64,000 nt of DNA. Source: Monodelphis domestica (Eukaryota > Chordata > Mammalia > Didelphimorphia > Didelphidae). The notes under the pieces were generated by a model. The model did no database searches. It was not told the DNA's origin and worked only from the letters and a program-made list of their open reading frames with translations. The DNA is taken from the NCBI RefSeq assembly GCF_027887165.1, contig NC_077227.1, positions 86,305,735-86,369,734 on the forward strand, read 5' to 3'. Position numbers and translations under genes: made by a program. Every line of letters begins with the position of its first letter. Position 1 is the stretch's first letter. Of the stretch, positions 46,369 to 56,590 are shown one piece after another.

Positions 46369-46666
46369 TGTAAAAATTAAAATTAGTTTCTCTCTCAAAA
46401 GAGTTATATTTTTAGAGGTTTATTAAAGATTATTAGATTTAAGAAATAAAGAAATACAAAATAAGAAAAGCATGTGCAACCTACATCTTGCCTGCCTGGT
46501 AGAGAGATGCGTGTGCTTAGAAGCAATAGCAGAGTGGCAAGTAGGTGATACAGCCCCTTTAAATAGTAATTTGTGATCTTACACTCAGGTGAGGTTATAG
46601 GGAATTCTGGGAACTGTGAAGGACTTCTGGGGATTGAAGTCTGGGGTTCAAATCTCCATTTTTACA
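46369..46666 (-). mobile_element. 5' LTR of ERV-B (type A)
   Basis: 298 bp, from TGTAAAAATTAAAATTAG to CTCCATTTTTACA on the + strand. Confidence 0.88.
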
Positions 46667-47076
46667 AAACCCAGGAACTATATGAACATAATTATAAAAC
46701 ATTTTTTATATAAAGATGAATTTAAATAATTGGAGAAATATTACTTGTTCAATATTAGCTGTGGTCTGAGTCAATATAATAAAATGACAATTTTGCTTAA
46801 AACAATCTACTTCTTCAGTGTCATCCCAATTAAATTGCCAAAAAAATATTTTATTGAGATAGTAAAAATAAGAACAAAATTAATCCAGAAGACTAAAAAT
46901 TCAAGAATATCAAAGGAATTAGTCAAAAATTGTAAAGGAACGCTATCTAGCAGTACATGTTCTTAAACTGTATTATAAGGTAATAATTATCAAAACTATC
47001 TAGTTCTGATTGAGAAATAGAATGGTGGATGAGTAGAATGATACATTGTAGTGAATGGTTATAGTAACTTTGTGCT

Positions 47077-47112
<36 letters not shown>

Positions 47113-47765
47113 TTAAGCTTAAGAAAGAAGAATTTGCTGTTCAGTAAAAATTGTTGAGAAAACTGGAAAGCAGTCCAGCAGAAACTAGACATAGACCTAT
47201 ATCTTCTACCATTTACTAAAATTAGAGTCAAAATAGATATGTGACTTTGCATAAAGGGAGATAGCATAAGTAAATTAGAACATGGAACATATTACATTTT
47301 AGATTTATGGTTAGGAAATGAATTTATGAATAAACAAGAGATAGAGAGCATCATGAGATATAAATTGGATAATTCTGATTACATTAAATTTTTAAAATTT
47401 GTGTACAAATGAAACCTGATTAGAAGGGAAACAAAAAAAATTGGGGGAGATGCTTTTAGACAATTTCTCAGATAAGAGCATCATATCTTTAATAATATAA
47501 AGAACTTTGTCAAATTTATAAGAATAAAATAATTCTCCAGTTGATAAATGATTAAAGACTATGAACATACAGCTTTTGGAAAAAAGAAATCAAAGTTATA
47601 TATGTAGTCATATGAAAAAACTTATCCAAATCATTATTTATTAGAGATGCAAATTAAAACAACTTTTAGATATCATCTCATATTTATCAGGTTGGTTAAA
47701 AAGATAGAAGGGGAAAATGACAAATTTTGTAGAGTATGTGGAAAAATAGGGACACTAATACAGTG

Positions 47766-48385
47766 TGAAGAAGATGACTATAATCCCAGGGGCTACAGCA
47801 TCCTCAACCATGTCTCTAGAATATGGGGATGAGTATAGATTCAAAGTGAGACTTTTGAGTATTCTTCATTTAGCATTCTTTGGTATAGTCTATCACTTGA
47901 TAGACTATCAAGTATAATAATACAGAACCAAAAATTACATAATCTTGGCCCTAAAGGAACCCATATTAAGCAGAAGTTTATTTGTTGTCAGGTAATACAC
48001 TAACTTTTAGAGGAATCATAAAAAGTCAGGAGATGTTGCTTGAGCTGATATTTGCAAGGTTTCTAAGAGACAAAGATTCTGGAATGCAATATGTTCAGGG
48101 AGAACAATCACCTCTGGTATGAGGGCTTGCTGATCCCTTTTCATGCTGTTCATTGGCTTTTGATGTCCACCTCTTATCCAACTCTCACCTGTGTTTCCAA
48201 GAAGCTGTAGCATGCATAGCAACCATATCCTGGTAAAGCTATCTTGGCAGACATGCTAAATCAAGTTGAAGGTAACCTATAGGTCTTAAACACATTAGTG
48301 AAACAGAAATGTCTGCTTCAAGCACGTGAAGATTTCCTCCAGTGGAATGGGTAGAATAGAACAGTTTGTTCCAAGGTCCATAGAG
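47766..48385. other. Intergenic, no gene
   Basis: No recognised gene. It may be the head of the RTE-like repeat that follows, but I cannot place a boundary. Confidence 0.4.
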
Positions 48386-48632
48386 GCAACTGAAGCAGTC
48401 TCTGTGGAGCACTTAGAGCTTGGTCAGACAGGAAAGACTACAAGGTCATCCAGTACATCCTGAGCTATCATTAGTTATCTTGACTTTTGTCTTGCCAATG
48501 GACTTCCATGACTAGAAGACAGAATGAAACTTTGTGTAACTACCTCATTTAAATTCCACTTCCTTGCAAGTTAAAACATTAACTTTATGATGTCATTAGT
48601 TCCCTTTGAAAGAGAAAGACAAACAATAGGAG
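48386..48632 (+). mobile_element. RTE/BovB-like LINE 3'-end repeat (tentative)
   Basis: It contains CAAGGTCATCCAGTACATCC, TGTCTTGCCAATGGACTTCC and an end reading GATGTCATTAGTTCCCTTTG followed by GAGAAAGACAAACAAT. I remember this ending as characteristic of RTE-type repeats in marsupials (..CAAACAACAACA tail). It is old and diverged. Confidence 0.5.
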
Positions 48633-48654
48633 ACTGAGGTAGGTTTTCATTTAT

Positions 48655-48858
48655 TGGGGACAGCTGGATGGTTTAGTGGATTGAGAGCCAGGCCCAGAAA
48701 CAGGATGGCCTGGGTTCAAATCTGATCTCAGATTCTTTCTAGCTGTGTGACCCTGGGCAAGTCACTTAACCCCCATTGCCTAGCCCTTATCGCTCTTCTG
48801 CCTTAGAACCAATACCTAGTATTGATTCTAAGACAAAAGGTTAAAAAAAAGATTCTCA
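48655..48858 (+). mobile_element. tRNA-derived SINE (WALLSI/SINE1 type)
   Basis: Near-complete: GGGGACAGCTGGATGGTTTA, GTGGATTGAGAGCCAGGCCC, CCTGGGTTCAAATCTGATCT (B box), CTGTGTGACCCTGGGCAAGT, TATTGATTCTAAGACAAAAG and an A-rich tail. Confidence 0.93.
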
Positions 48859-49535
48859 TTTTATAGATAAATTTTTTTTTTGCATGCCAAATAATCCAGA
48901 TGAGGTCCAAGAGTCATTCTGTTCCAATTGTGATCCTATGGCCCAAATGAAAACCTTTTTTTTAAGAGAATTGGGTCCTTGCTTCATTCTACTCCAATTG
49001 TTCTTTGTCCACTATCCACAACATTCTATGAGTACTTGGCATATAGTAGACATTTAATGAATGTCTATTGAGTTGAATAATTATAATTTTTAATGGAGAA
49101 TACTAACTACAAACTTTCTGAACTAGTATTTCTTCAATACAGGAAATACTAAAGAAAAAATGTCACTCCCGGAGAGAAAATGGAAATGTGGAAAAATTTA
49201 AGTTTTCTTCTTTAAGCAATTCAAGGAGAATAATCTTGGAAGAGATAGCAAAAGAGCCTTGTGTGTTAGAGATATTTTAGACCTACAAAATATATGATTT
49301 CAGTCATATGTATTAAAACCAGTCTCACAATAGGAATGGTTGTATAAATATATGCTTGTGGGATGGTTAAAGATATTTTTTCAGAGGTTCAATGAATCTG
49401 CAGACTCAATGAAGTCTGCGTAACCTCCAGTGGTGCCTAGGGCAACTGATTTATTCATTCTCATTCTTGTAGATCTTGTCTTATCCTAATCTGCCCAGCT
49501 TGCAGGTAGCATATCCCTTAGATCTTTTGATATTT

Positions 49536-49790
49536 TTGTTGTTCAGTCATTTCAGTCATGTCCAACTCTTAATGACCCCCCTTTTTTATTTTCTTGGCAG
49601 AGATACCGGAGTGGTTTGCTATTTCCTTTTCCAGTTCATTTGGCAGATCAGGAAACTGAGGCACACAGGGTTAAATGCCTTTCTCAGGGTCCCATAGCTA
49701 GTAAGTGTTGGAAGCGAAATGTGAACTATGGTCTTCCTAACTCCAGATCAGGCAGTCTAACTAACCACTGTGCCACCTAGCTGTCTAGGA
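49536..49790 (+). mobile_element. Mar1-type CORE-SINE
   Basis: Blocks in order: TGTTGTTCAGTCATTTCAGT, TTTCTTGGCAGAGATACCGG, AGTGGTTTGCTATTTCCTTT, AGGAAACTGAGGCACACAGG and CCACTGTGCCACCTAGCTGT. This is the recognised metatherian CORE-SINE layout. Confidence 0.88.
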
Positions 49791-50517
49791 TATCAAAATA
49801 TATATCTATTACATGTGAGGTTACATGGATACCAATGAAGAAGTTGAACTGTCCATCTGTTAGTCTTTCCTCTGGATCCATGGCAGCTTCACTTCATTTA
49901 CATATCCAAACATTTATGATACTATTTCCCACACTTCTTTTCGCACCTTTGTAATATTTAACAACTGGTACCTACATATACAGTACCTTCTGTCTCTACA
50001 CTGCTTTTCGGATGAATTGCAATTTTGATGACAAAGTAAAATGTCAAAAGTCCTCCAACTATTTTCAGGCATCACTATGGGCTCAATAATCACAAATAAA
50101 ATGGAACATTTTTATAGAATTTGTTAAAAAATTCACTGGATCCCTCATTCTATGGCAAGTAAAGTCAAAGCTCTGATGTTAGGCATAAAATACTGTTCAC
50201 ATCATAGATAACAACCCATCAAAGTCTATCAGAGATGATAACCCATCACTGTCTTTTAGTAAGCCTATAATACTTATCTTGACTCAAAGCTGAAGGAATT
50301 TTTCATCATTCTAGATCCCTTAAGAGACTTATGTGAGAGAAATTTTCTACTGTGGGAGTTTACATATGGTTTCTATACATTGCTTCCTGAAGTAAACCTG
50401 ACATTTCAAAATGAACATGCACAAACACTACCCTACCTGAAATACTTGTATTTCTTCAAATGTGTCTCCATATCCTCCTCTACCCTTTTAATCTCATTTT
50501 AAGAGTCAAACACTGAA
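49791..50517. other. Intergenic, no gene
   Basis: Nothing recognised. Confidence 0.45.
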
Positions 50518-50533
50518 GGGGGGAGAGAGAGAA

Positions 50534-50567
<34 letters not shown>

Positions 50568-50582
50568 GGAGGGAGAGAGAGA

Positions 50583-50661
<79 letters not shown>

Positions 50662-50674
50662 GAGAGAGAGAGAT
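50518..50674. repeat. (GA)n purine microsatellite, ~155 bp
   Basis: GA repeat with a few AA and GGG interruptions in the first half. It is pure from about 50594 to 50658, and strongly strand-asymmetric. Confidence 0.95.
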
Positions 50675-50954
50675 TATAGAATTAAAAAAAAAGTTTCCAA
50701 AGATTTGGAAAAGTCCCTTAATATCTCTGGTCCTCTGTTTTTTATTTTCTTCTGTAAAATAAAGCATTTGGACTAGATTATCTTTAAATTCCATGTTAAA
50801 ATGCTTTGTTATTTTAAAATGCTATGATAGTAAAACAACTTTTAAAATTTTGATTTGTTTTTATATGATCTGTTTTTTTACTTTGCCAAATTTCCTTCAA
50901 TATTGTTCATTTCTCCCTCCTGGGAAATATCCTTTATCATGAAGAAACTTTATT

Positions 50955-51149
50955 TTATTTTATTTTGTAAACCCTTACTTAATGTCTTAGTAACATCTCT
51001 TAGACAAAAGGGCAAGGGTTAGGCAAATGGGATTAACAGACTTGTCATGGGTTAACATAGTTAGGAAGAATCTGAGGTTATATTTTAATCCAGGTCCTCC
51101 AAAATCCAGGTCAGGTGCTCTAGTCACCATTGCCACCTAGCTGCCCCCA
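50955..51149 (-). mobile_element. tRNA-derived SINE, diverged, reverse
   Basis: Reverse blocks: GTAAACCCTTACTTAATGTC, AGGGTTAGGCAAATGGGAT and CATTGCCACCTAGCTGCCCC. A MIR-like remnant follows at about 51325-51400 (GGTAAATCTGGGATTTGAAC). Confidence 0.7.
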
Positions 51150-51408
51150 GAAACTTTAAAAAGAAATAAAAAGAGGAACAAAAGGCTCTACTACTAGTAC
51201 TCACCCACTCAAACTCCAGGGATTTCCTATCACCTCCAGGATAAAATATCAAATTCTCTGATATTCAAAGTGCTTTCCTCACCAATATATCTTTCCTGTC
51301 TTGTCACACTTTATACACTGGTAGTTAAATGGTAAATCTGGGATTTGAACTCATGCCCTCTGACATAAAATCTATTAACCTTTCTGCTTCACTGCTATGG
51401 ATTTTATA

Positions 51409-51749
51409 TGTTAAGATTAAAATTGCCATACTGTGGCAGGTAAAAATTTAGTTTCTCTCTAGAAGTATTATACTTTATGAGGTTTATTAAAGGTTAAGAA
51501 TTAAAGAAAATATAGAATAAGAAAGCACTTGTCTAGGCCCAGAGAGCCCATTTACAACCACTCACATCTTGCCTGCTAGGTGGAGAGCCGTGTGTGCTCC
51601 AAAGTGGAAGTAGGAAGAGAGCTCAGTAGGTGGAGAGCTCCTTTAAATAATAATTTGTGATCTCGTCCTCAGGGAGATTAGAGAGAATTCTGGGAGCTAG
51701 CAAGGACTTCTGGGGATTGAAGTCTGGGGTTCAAATCTCCATTTTTACA
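51409..51749 (-). mobile_element. 3' LTR of ERV-C (type A)
   Basis: 341 bp. The + strand edges are TGTTAAGATT and CCATTTTTACA. Confidence 0.92.
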
Positions 51750-53998
51750 TTTCACCATATGATACTGGTTGAGAAAAAAAAATTTTCCCCCAAAGGATCA
51801 TGAAAACATAATCAATTTAAAGATTACAATAATTTGATGATAAGAGGATAAAAAAGAACAAAACCAATAATCACTGGACGCATTGACAAAAAGCCAGTTA
51901 AGGGGCAGTCCCCTTTGGCATGAAAGTATAAATACAAATAAATGTTCAATCAACCACACTGAAAGTTCATTCTTGATCTTTTCCTGCAGGTTGTGGTCTG
52001 GAGGCATCTTCATGGTGTCTTCTCCAAATAGTTCAGTTTCTGGATTCAGAGAGGTTGCATCTTTCTTTACCTAAAATTTTTCTTAAAAGGAATTTAAACT
52101 TTGCAATTTAAATAATAATATTTTTTACATTTCCCCATATTGAGGGTCACTGAAAAACACAGGATTACTTAGGATGCATGGCTGAGTTATGAGGTATATG
52201 AATCAATTGGCAAGAGATGTTAAAAAACATCAGAAAAATACAAATAAAAAAGAAAAATTTCTGGATGAAAATATAGATTATGAAAGTCTTATATGTAAAA
52301 ATTCTAAGTAAAGTAAAAACAAATGTATAACAGGTCCCTAAATCAGAGCCCAATTAAAATAATCTAAGCAATGATGCATTTACCCAGTCAGTAGCCAGGA
52401 CTACAGAAAGTTTCCACTCTAAGAAAGACAGAAAAGGGACCAGATTATAGGAGCCAGCTAAGGAGCCAAGTTTGGTATACTCATCTGTAAGTATTTTCAC
52501 AAAGAGTGTGGATACAAGGAAGGCCTACATCTTAACATATGTTAAGTGTTACAACCTTGAGTCTTCACACTAGGTTCAAGTCCTTTGTATTGGCTTAGAA
52601 GTGTATCAATCCTTCCTGGATTGTTTTATTTGGTCCTGTGCAATGGCTCTTTTGTATATCTTGTCCTGGAATCAGATGGACTCATTAAGAAAAGTCCCAT
52701 AATTTTTTAAAAACAATTAATGGCATCATTTTTACGGTCTCAAGGTTTGGGGCATGCATTGACATTATAGCAAATGTATTTTAAACTTATATTACTGCAA
52801 AATCAAAATGTTAAAGAAAATCTTAATGCTGGTGACATGTGCTCGAAATATAAAAAGGAGAGAAAAAATACTGAAATAGTATATTGCACATGCAAGAAAA
52901 ATATACTAAAAGAGTTTTAAAAATTCAAAAATGTAGCTTATAATCATTGACACACTGTATCAGCTAAGAAAACATAGAATACAAGGCTTTCTCACCAAAA
53001 ATGAAATCTATTTCCTCTTCATAACTGGTCATGATCCACTGTGAGTACAAGCAAATGAACTTCACAAGGTAACAGTTTTTAAAAAATAAAGAACAGTAGT
53101 ACAAATATGTAGGTATCAATATCCCCAAAATTCTCAATAGCCCAGTTAATTACAATAACCAACAAACCCACTATCATATTTCACATAAGTTGCTATATGG
53201 CATTTTTAAAAGCCTATGAACTGATGTATATTTGTCACAATTTTTATAAACGTAGCAAATCTTTCAACCTTGGTAAACATATTTTTAAACAAAGTAAAAC
53301 TTATTTTGGGTCTAGAACATCATCAAGAAATCTAGATATCATTCTGGTGGAAATAAAGTATTGAGCTGAAGGGTTATAAATGAGAGATGCTCCCTTTTTG
53401 GGAGGGGGGAGGCTTCTAGGGGTACAATGCCCTGGGATTAACTTCCCAGCATCCAGTTACATTTTTATAAATGCAGGAGGTGGGAGTTATAATTGTATTT
53501 CACTTCAGCTACTAAAATGTGCCTTACCTCATGTTAGGGGCAGGCAAAATGACCAGAGATTGTTAAGAAAAAATTCTATAAATCATGTCTAAAGAACCCT
53601 TAAAATCAATTTGAGTTATTTAGCTCATTAAATTTTCCAAAGGTTGTTATAGCAATTTTATGATGGATTCCATCTATCCTCTATGTGACAATTTATAAAG
53701 TCAAAAATAGAAAAGCTGTTTTTATATGGGCTTACTCAATAATGTTTGTTCAGTATAATTATGGGGGAAAGCAACAGAATTTAACAGTAGTTCAAACCCA
53801 GTACATTAAACTGATTCAGTATAACAGAATAGTATTGAATGCAGTAATATATGAACTTAAAATCACAAAGTTAAACCTTAAACAAAACAATAAGCAAAAT
53901 GCAATAGAATACAGAGATTTTTATAAAACATGGAGTCTGAAATGCCTTAAAATATAATCTCCAGTCTCTTTAAAGTTCCTTGGTTTTTTATCCATTTA

Positions 53999-54330
53999 GA
54001 TGCCTATTGTCAGAAGGCAGAAGATTGGTAAGAGGTAGGCAATGGGGGTTAAATGACCCACCCAAGGCCATACCACCAGAAAAGGGACCAGATTATAGGA
54101 GCCAGGTAGGAGCCAAAGTTTGGGATACTCATCTGTAAGTATTTTCACGAAGAGTGTGGATATGAGGAAGGCCTATGTCTTAATGTATATCAAGCACTGC
54201 AACCTCAAGTCTCACACTCGGTTCAAGGTCTTAGTATTGGCTTAGAAGTGCATCAATCCTACCTGGATTGGTTTTTGATTTGTAGACCTGTGAGCTCTTT
54301 TGGCATTATTCAGTTTATCTCTGTGCTCCT
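53999..54330 (-). mobile_element. Junction zone in ERV-C: SINE end plus second copy of a core segment
   Basis: At 53999-54078 is the end of the family-wide SINE (GAAGATTGGTAAGAGGTAGG). From 54078 to about 54290 the sequence repeats a segment already present at about 52431-52625: AGAAAAGGGACCAGATTATA, TACTCATCTGTAAGTATTTT, GGCTTAGAAGTG, then a Leu/Trp-coding block. One element therefore carries the same core segment twice, once next to the integrase part and once in the 3' core. Confidence 0.8.
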
Positions 54331-54870
54331 TTTTGATCCCATTTCCTAGAATCAGACACAAACATTAATCATAGTCCCATGACAATTATCAATAAATGGC
54401 AGGTTCCCATAGTCTAAAGCTGTTTGGGTATGTATTAATAATATAGCAAGTATAGATATTTAAACTAATATTATTGTAGGATAAAAATTAATATTGCTTG
54501 CATGTACCTAGAGTACATAGAAATGAGAAAAGGGAAAAATAAAATATTTTAATAAAAGAAAAATAATAATAAAATCAGGAAAAAGAGAAAAGGGAAAAAA
54601 ATAAATTCAGGAATTCAATGTGTTAAAAACAAAAATACAATATCCACTCATCATTAGGTAATTATCTTCAATTCATGTATAGGATACAATCAATCAGTCT
54701 CAATAGAAGATGCTCTCTTAACATGTGAGCAATGAATCCAAGAGTCCTTTTCTCCAACCTTTATAGATGTTAGAGTAATTAACAATATTTGGAATAGTCC
54801 TTCCCAGAAAGGCTGAGTTGCTCTCATACGCTGGAAGTTCTTTATATACACGTTGTCTCCTGGGTTCATG

Positions 54871-55881
54871 TCATGTCAAGTCTAGTGGTCCAGCTTGTAC
54901 TACAGCTTTGGATTCATGTAGTTTACACAGTTTGTGCTGTAATTCCTGTATATAGGAAGCAATAGTAGTATCTCCCCCTAATAGCGATGTATAACCCGAG
55001 GAGAAAGGCTTAGCCTGTATAGTCAGATGTCCAAAAAGTATCTCAAATGGTGAGATGTGTAGATCTCCTCTAGGCCTGCTTCTAAGATAAAATAGGGCCA
55101 GAGGGAGAATTTCAGGCCATTTTAAATGTATCTCAGCGCATAATTTTCCAATCATAGTTTTAAGTTCTTTTTTCATCCTCTCAACTTGGCCTGAGCTCTG
55201 GGGATGATATGGAACATGGAATTTTGGAGTTATCCCCAAGCAAGAATATATCTGATTTAGAACAGAATCAGTAAAATGACTTCCCCTATCAGAATCAATA
55301 CGTGCTGGCAGGTCAAAGCGAGGAATGATTTCTTTTAAAAGCACCTTAGCAACAAAAGCCACTGTGGCTCGGGCTGTAGGAAATGCTTCTGGCCATCTGG
55401 TCAGTTGGTATACTATGACCAGACAAAATTTATATTGTCTGGACTTTGGCATTGTTATAAAATATATCTGCAGGTGCTCAAAAGGTGTGTAAGCCAGAGG
55501 ACGCCCACCAAAGGCTTTTCTACGAAAGGCGTGTTGGTTATATGCCTGGCAGGTAGAGCAGGCTGAACACACTTTAGAAGCTATAGTAGTTATACCACGG
55601 GCTATCCACACTCTCTTAACAGAGTCCACAATGCCCTGGGTACCAAAGTGGCCATTATTTTGAACAGATTGGCAAATTTGGTGATAGAACCTTCTAGGGA
55701 GCAGGGGTTTTCCTTTAGATGACACCCAAACTCCATTGATCTGTTTTACTTTGAATTTTTGTTTCCATTTTTCCACTTCCTTTTCATTACAGGAAAGTGA
55801 TAAATTTAAGTCATCAGTGGTTGTTAATGTTAAAATTAATTCAGGCCCTTCTGGGGGTTCATATCCCTTTGTGGTCGCCAA
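54871..55881 (-). pseudogene. ERV integrase remnant in ERV-C
   Basis: A fossil pol part. It contains the integrase zinc-binding H-H-C-C pattern (YHQICQ, GHFGT, CSACSTCQAY). The catalytic core follows: YFITMPKSRQYKFCLVIVYQ, FPTARATVAFVAKVLLKEII, PRFDLPARIDSDRGSHFTDS, HPQSSGQVERMKKELK. The integrase C-terminal domain is not seen. It is similar to the integrase at 16744-17621, which points to related ERV1 elements. It is open for about 336 codons, but the element as a whole is broken. Confidence 0.85.
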
Positions 55882-55883
55882 AC

Positions 55884-56224
55884 TGTTAAGATTAAAATCG
55901 CCAAACTGTGGCAGGTAAAAATTTAGTTTCTCTCTAGAAGCATTATATTTTTTGAGGTTTATTAAAGGTTAAGGAATAAAGAAAATACAGAATAAGAAAG
56001 CATGTGTTTAGGCCCAGAGAGCCCATTCACAACCACTCATATCTTGCCTGCTAGTTGGAGAGCCGTGTGTGCTCCGAAGCGGAAGTAGGAAGAGAGCCCA
56101 GTAGGCAGAGAGCTCCTTTAAATAATAATTTGTGATCTCGCACTCAGAGAGATTAGAGAGAATTCTGGGAGCTAGCAAGGACTTCTGGGGATTGAAGTCT
56201 GGGGTTCAAATCTCCATTTTTACA
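55884..56224 (-). mobile_element. 5' LTR of ERV-C (type A)
   Basis: 341 bp, equal in length to its partner. On the minus strand: a TATTTAAAGGAGC promoter motif, TTTAATAAACCTCA polyadenylation motif, and an end of AGTTTGGCGATTTTAATC followed by TTAACA. Confidence 0.92.
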
Positions 56225-56339
56225 TATAGTATAGTGTGTGTATATATTATAGTATGTGTGTATATGAATATATGTTGTGTATTTATATGTACATAAATAC
56301 ACATGTGTGTATGTATAAACTGGGTAGATGATAGTTGCT

Positions 56340-56590
56340 AGGCATATTGTACTAAATAATAATAACTAATAATAGATAATAATACTATGGACTAGGTACT
56401 GTGCTAAGTATTTTCCAATTATTATTTCATTTAACCTTCACAACTATTCTGAGAGGTAGGTGCTATTATTATCCTGGGTTTACAGATGAAGAAGATGAGG
56501 CAAACAGATATAAAGTAACTTGCTCAGTGAAACACAGTAGTATCTGAGCTTGAATTTGAACTCAGGTTTTCTTGACTCTAGGATGCCTAT
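56340..56590 (+). mobile_element. MIR/THER-type SINE
   Basis: ACTAGGTACTGTGCTAAGTA, CATTTAACCTTCACAACTAT, GGTTTACAGATGAAGAAGAT and GAATTTGAACTCAGGTTTTC occur in the canonical order. Confidence 0.85.

Larger units (their letters stand above)
39830..46666 (-). mobile_element. ERV-B: short ERV with two type A LTRs, swollen by nested insertions
   Basis: A fossil on the minus strand inserted in the old L1. The 5' LTR is 46369-46666, the 3' LTR 39830-40117. The duplication AAAC lies at 39826-39829 and 46667-46670. Without its nested insertions (L1 end 40949-41353, LTR-F2 with L1 41536-44339) the internal part is about 3 kb and collinear with ERV-A, including the captured SINE (45590-45785) and the Pro/Ser-rich stretch (45942-46259). 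No pol or env is recognised; broken. Its LTRs differ at roughly 9% by eye, so it seems somewhat older than ERV-A and ERV-C. Confidence 0.88.
31985..47765 (+). mobile_element. Old L1 ORF2 copy, host of a large nest of insertions
   Basis: One degraded L1 can be followed through this interval in correct ORF2 order. The endonuclease part (IYAPNAIASKILKKKVNELQ) is at 32007-32480. Next come 36870-37046, 37251-38364 (reverse transcriptase, [20 protein letters not shown]), 38586-38759 and 39764-39829 (FKTTIDNIKYLEV). The rest is 46667-47765, ending in the C-terminal CGKIGTLIQC-like motif. Its own sequence is about 3.2 kb; the other ~12.6 kb is later insertions. It is much more diverged than the L1 at 12.2-16.7 kb, with frames broken many times. 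A TA repeat lies at 47079-47107. Confidence 0.85.
51409..56224 (-). mobile_element. ERV-C: class I ERV with two 341-bp LTRs and TATA duplication
   Basis: A fossil, 4.8 kb, minus strand. The 5' LTR is 55884-56224, the 3' LTR 51409-51749. The duplication TATA lies at 51405-51408 and 56225-56228. The primer-binding site reads TGGCGACCACAAAGGGA (minus, 55864-55880), matching tRNA-Arg (CCG) at all but one base. An integrase stretch (54871-55881) lies directly after it, followed by the shared 3' core. No gag, protease, reverse transcriptase or env is recognised, so it is defective. The LTRs differ at 22 of 341 sites by my count (6.5%). At an assumed 2-3e-9 per site per year this is roughly 11-17 million years. 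Confidence 0.9.

Noticed and set aside
50480-50794. A 104-codon Ser/Leu-rich minus-strand frame
   Set aside because: It is the GA microsatellite read as codons.
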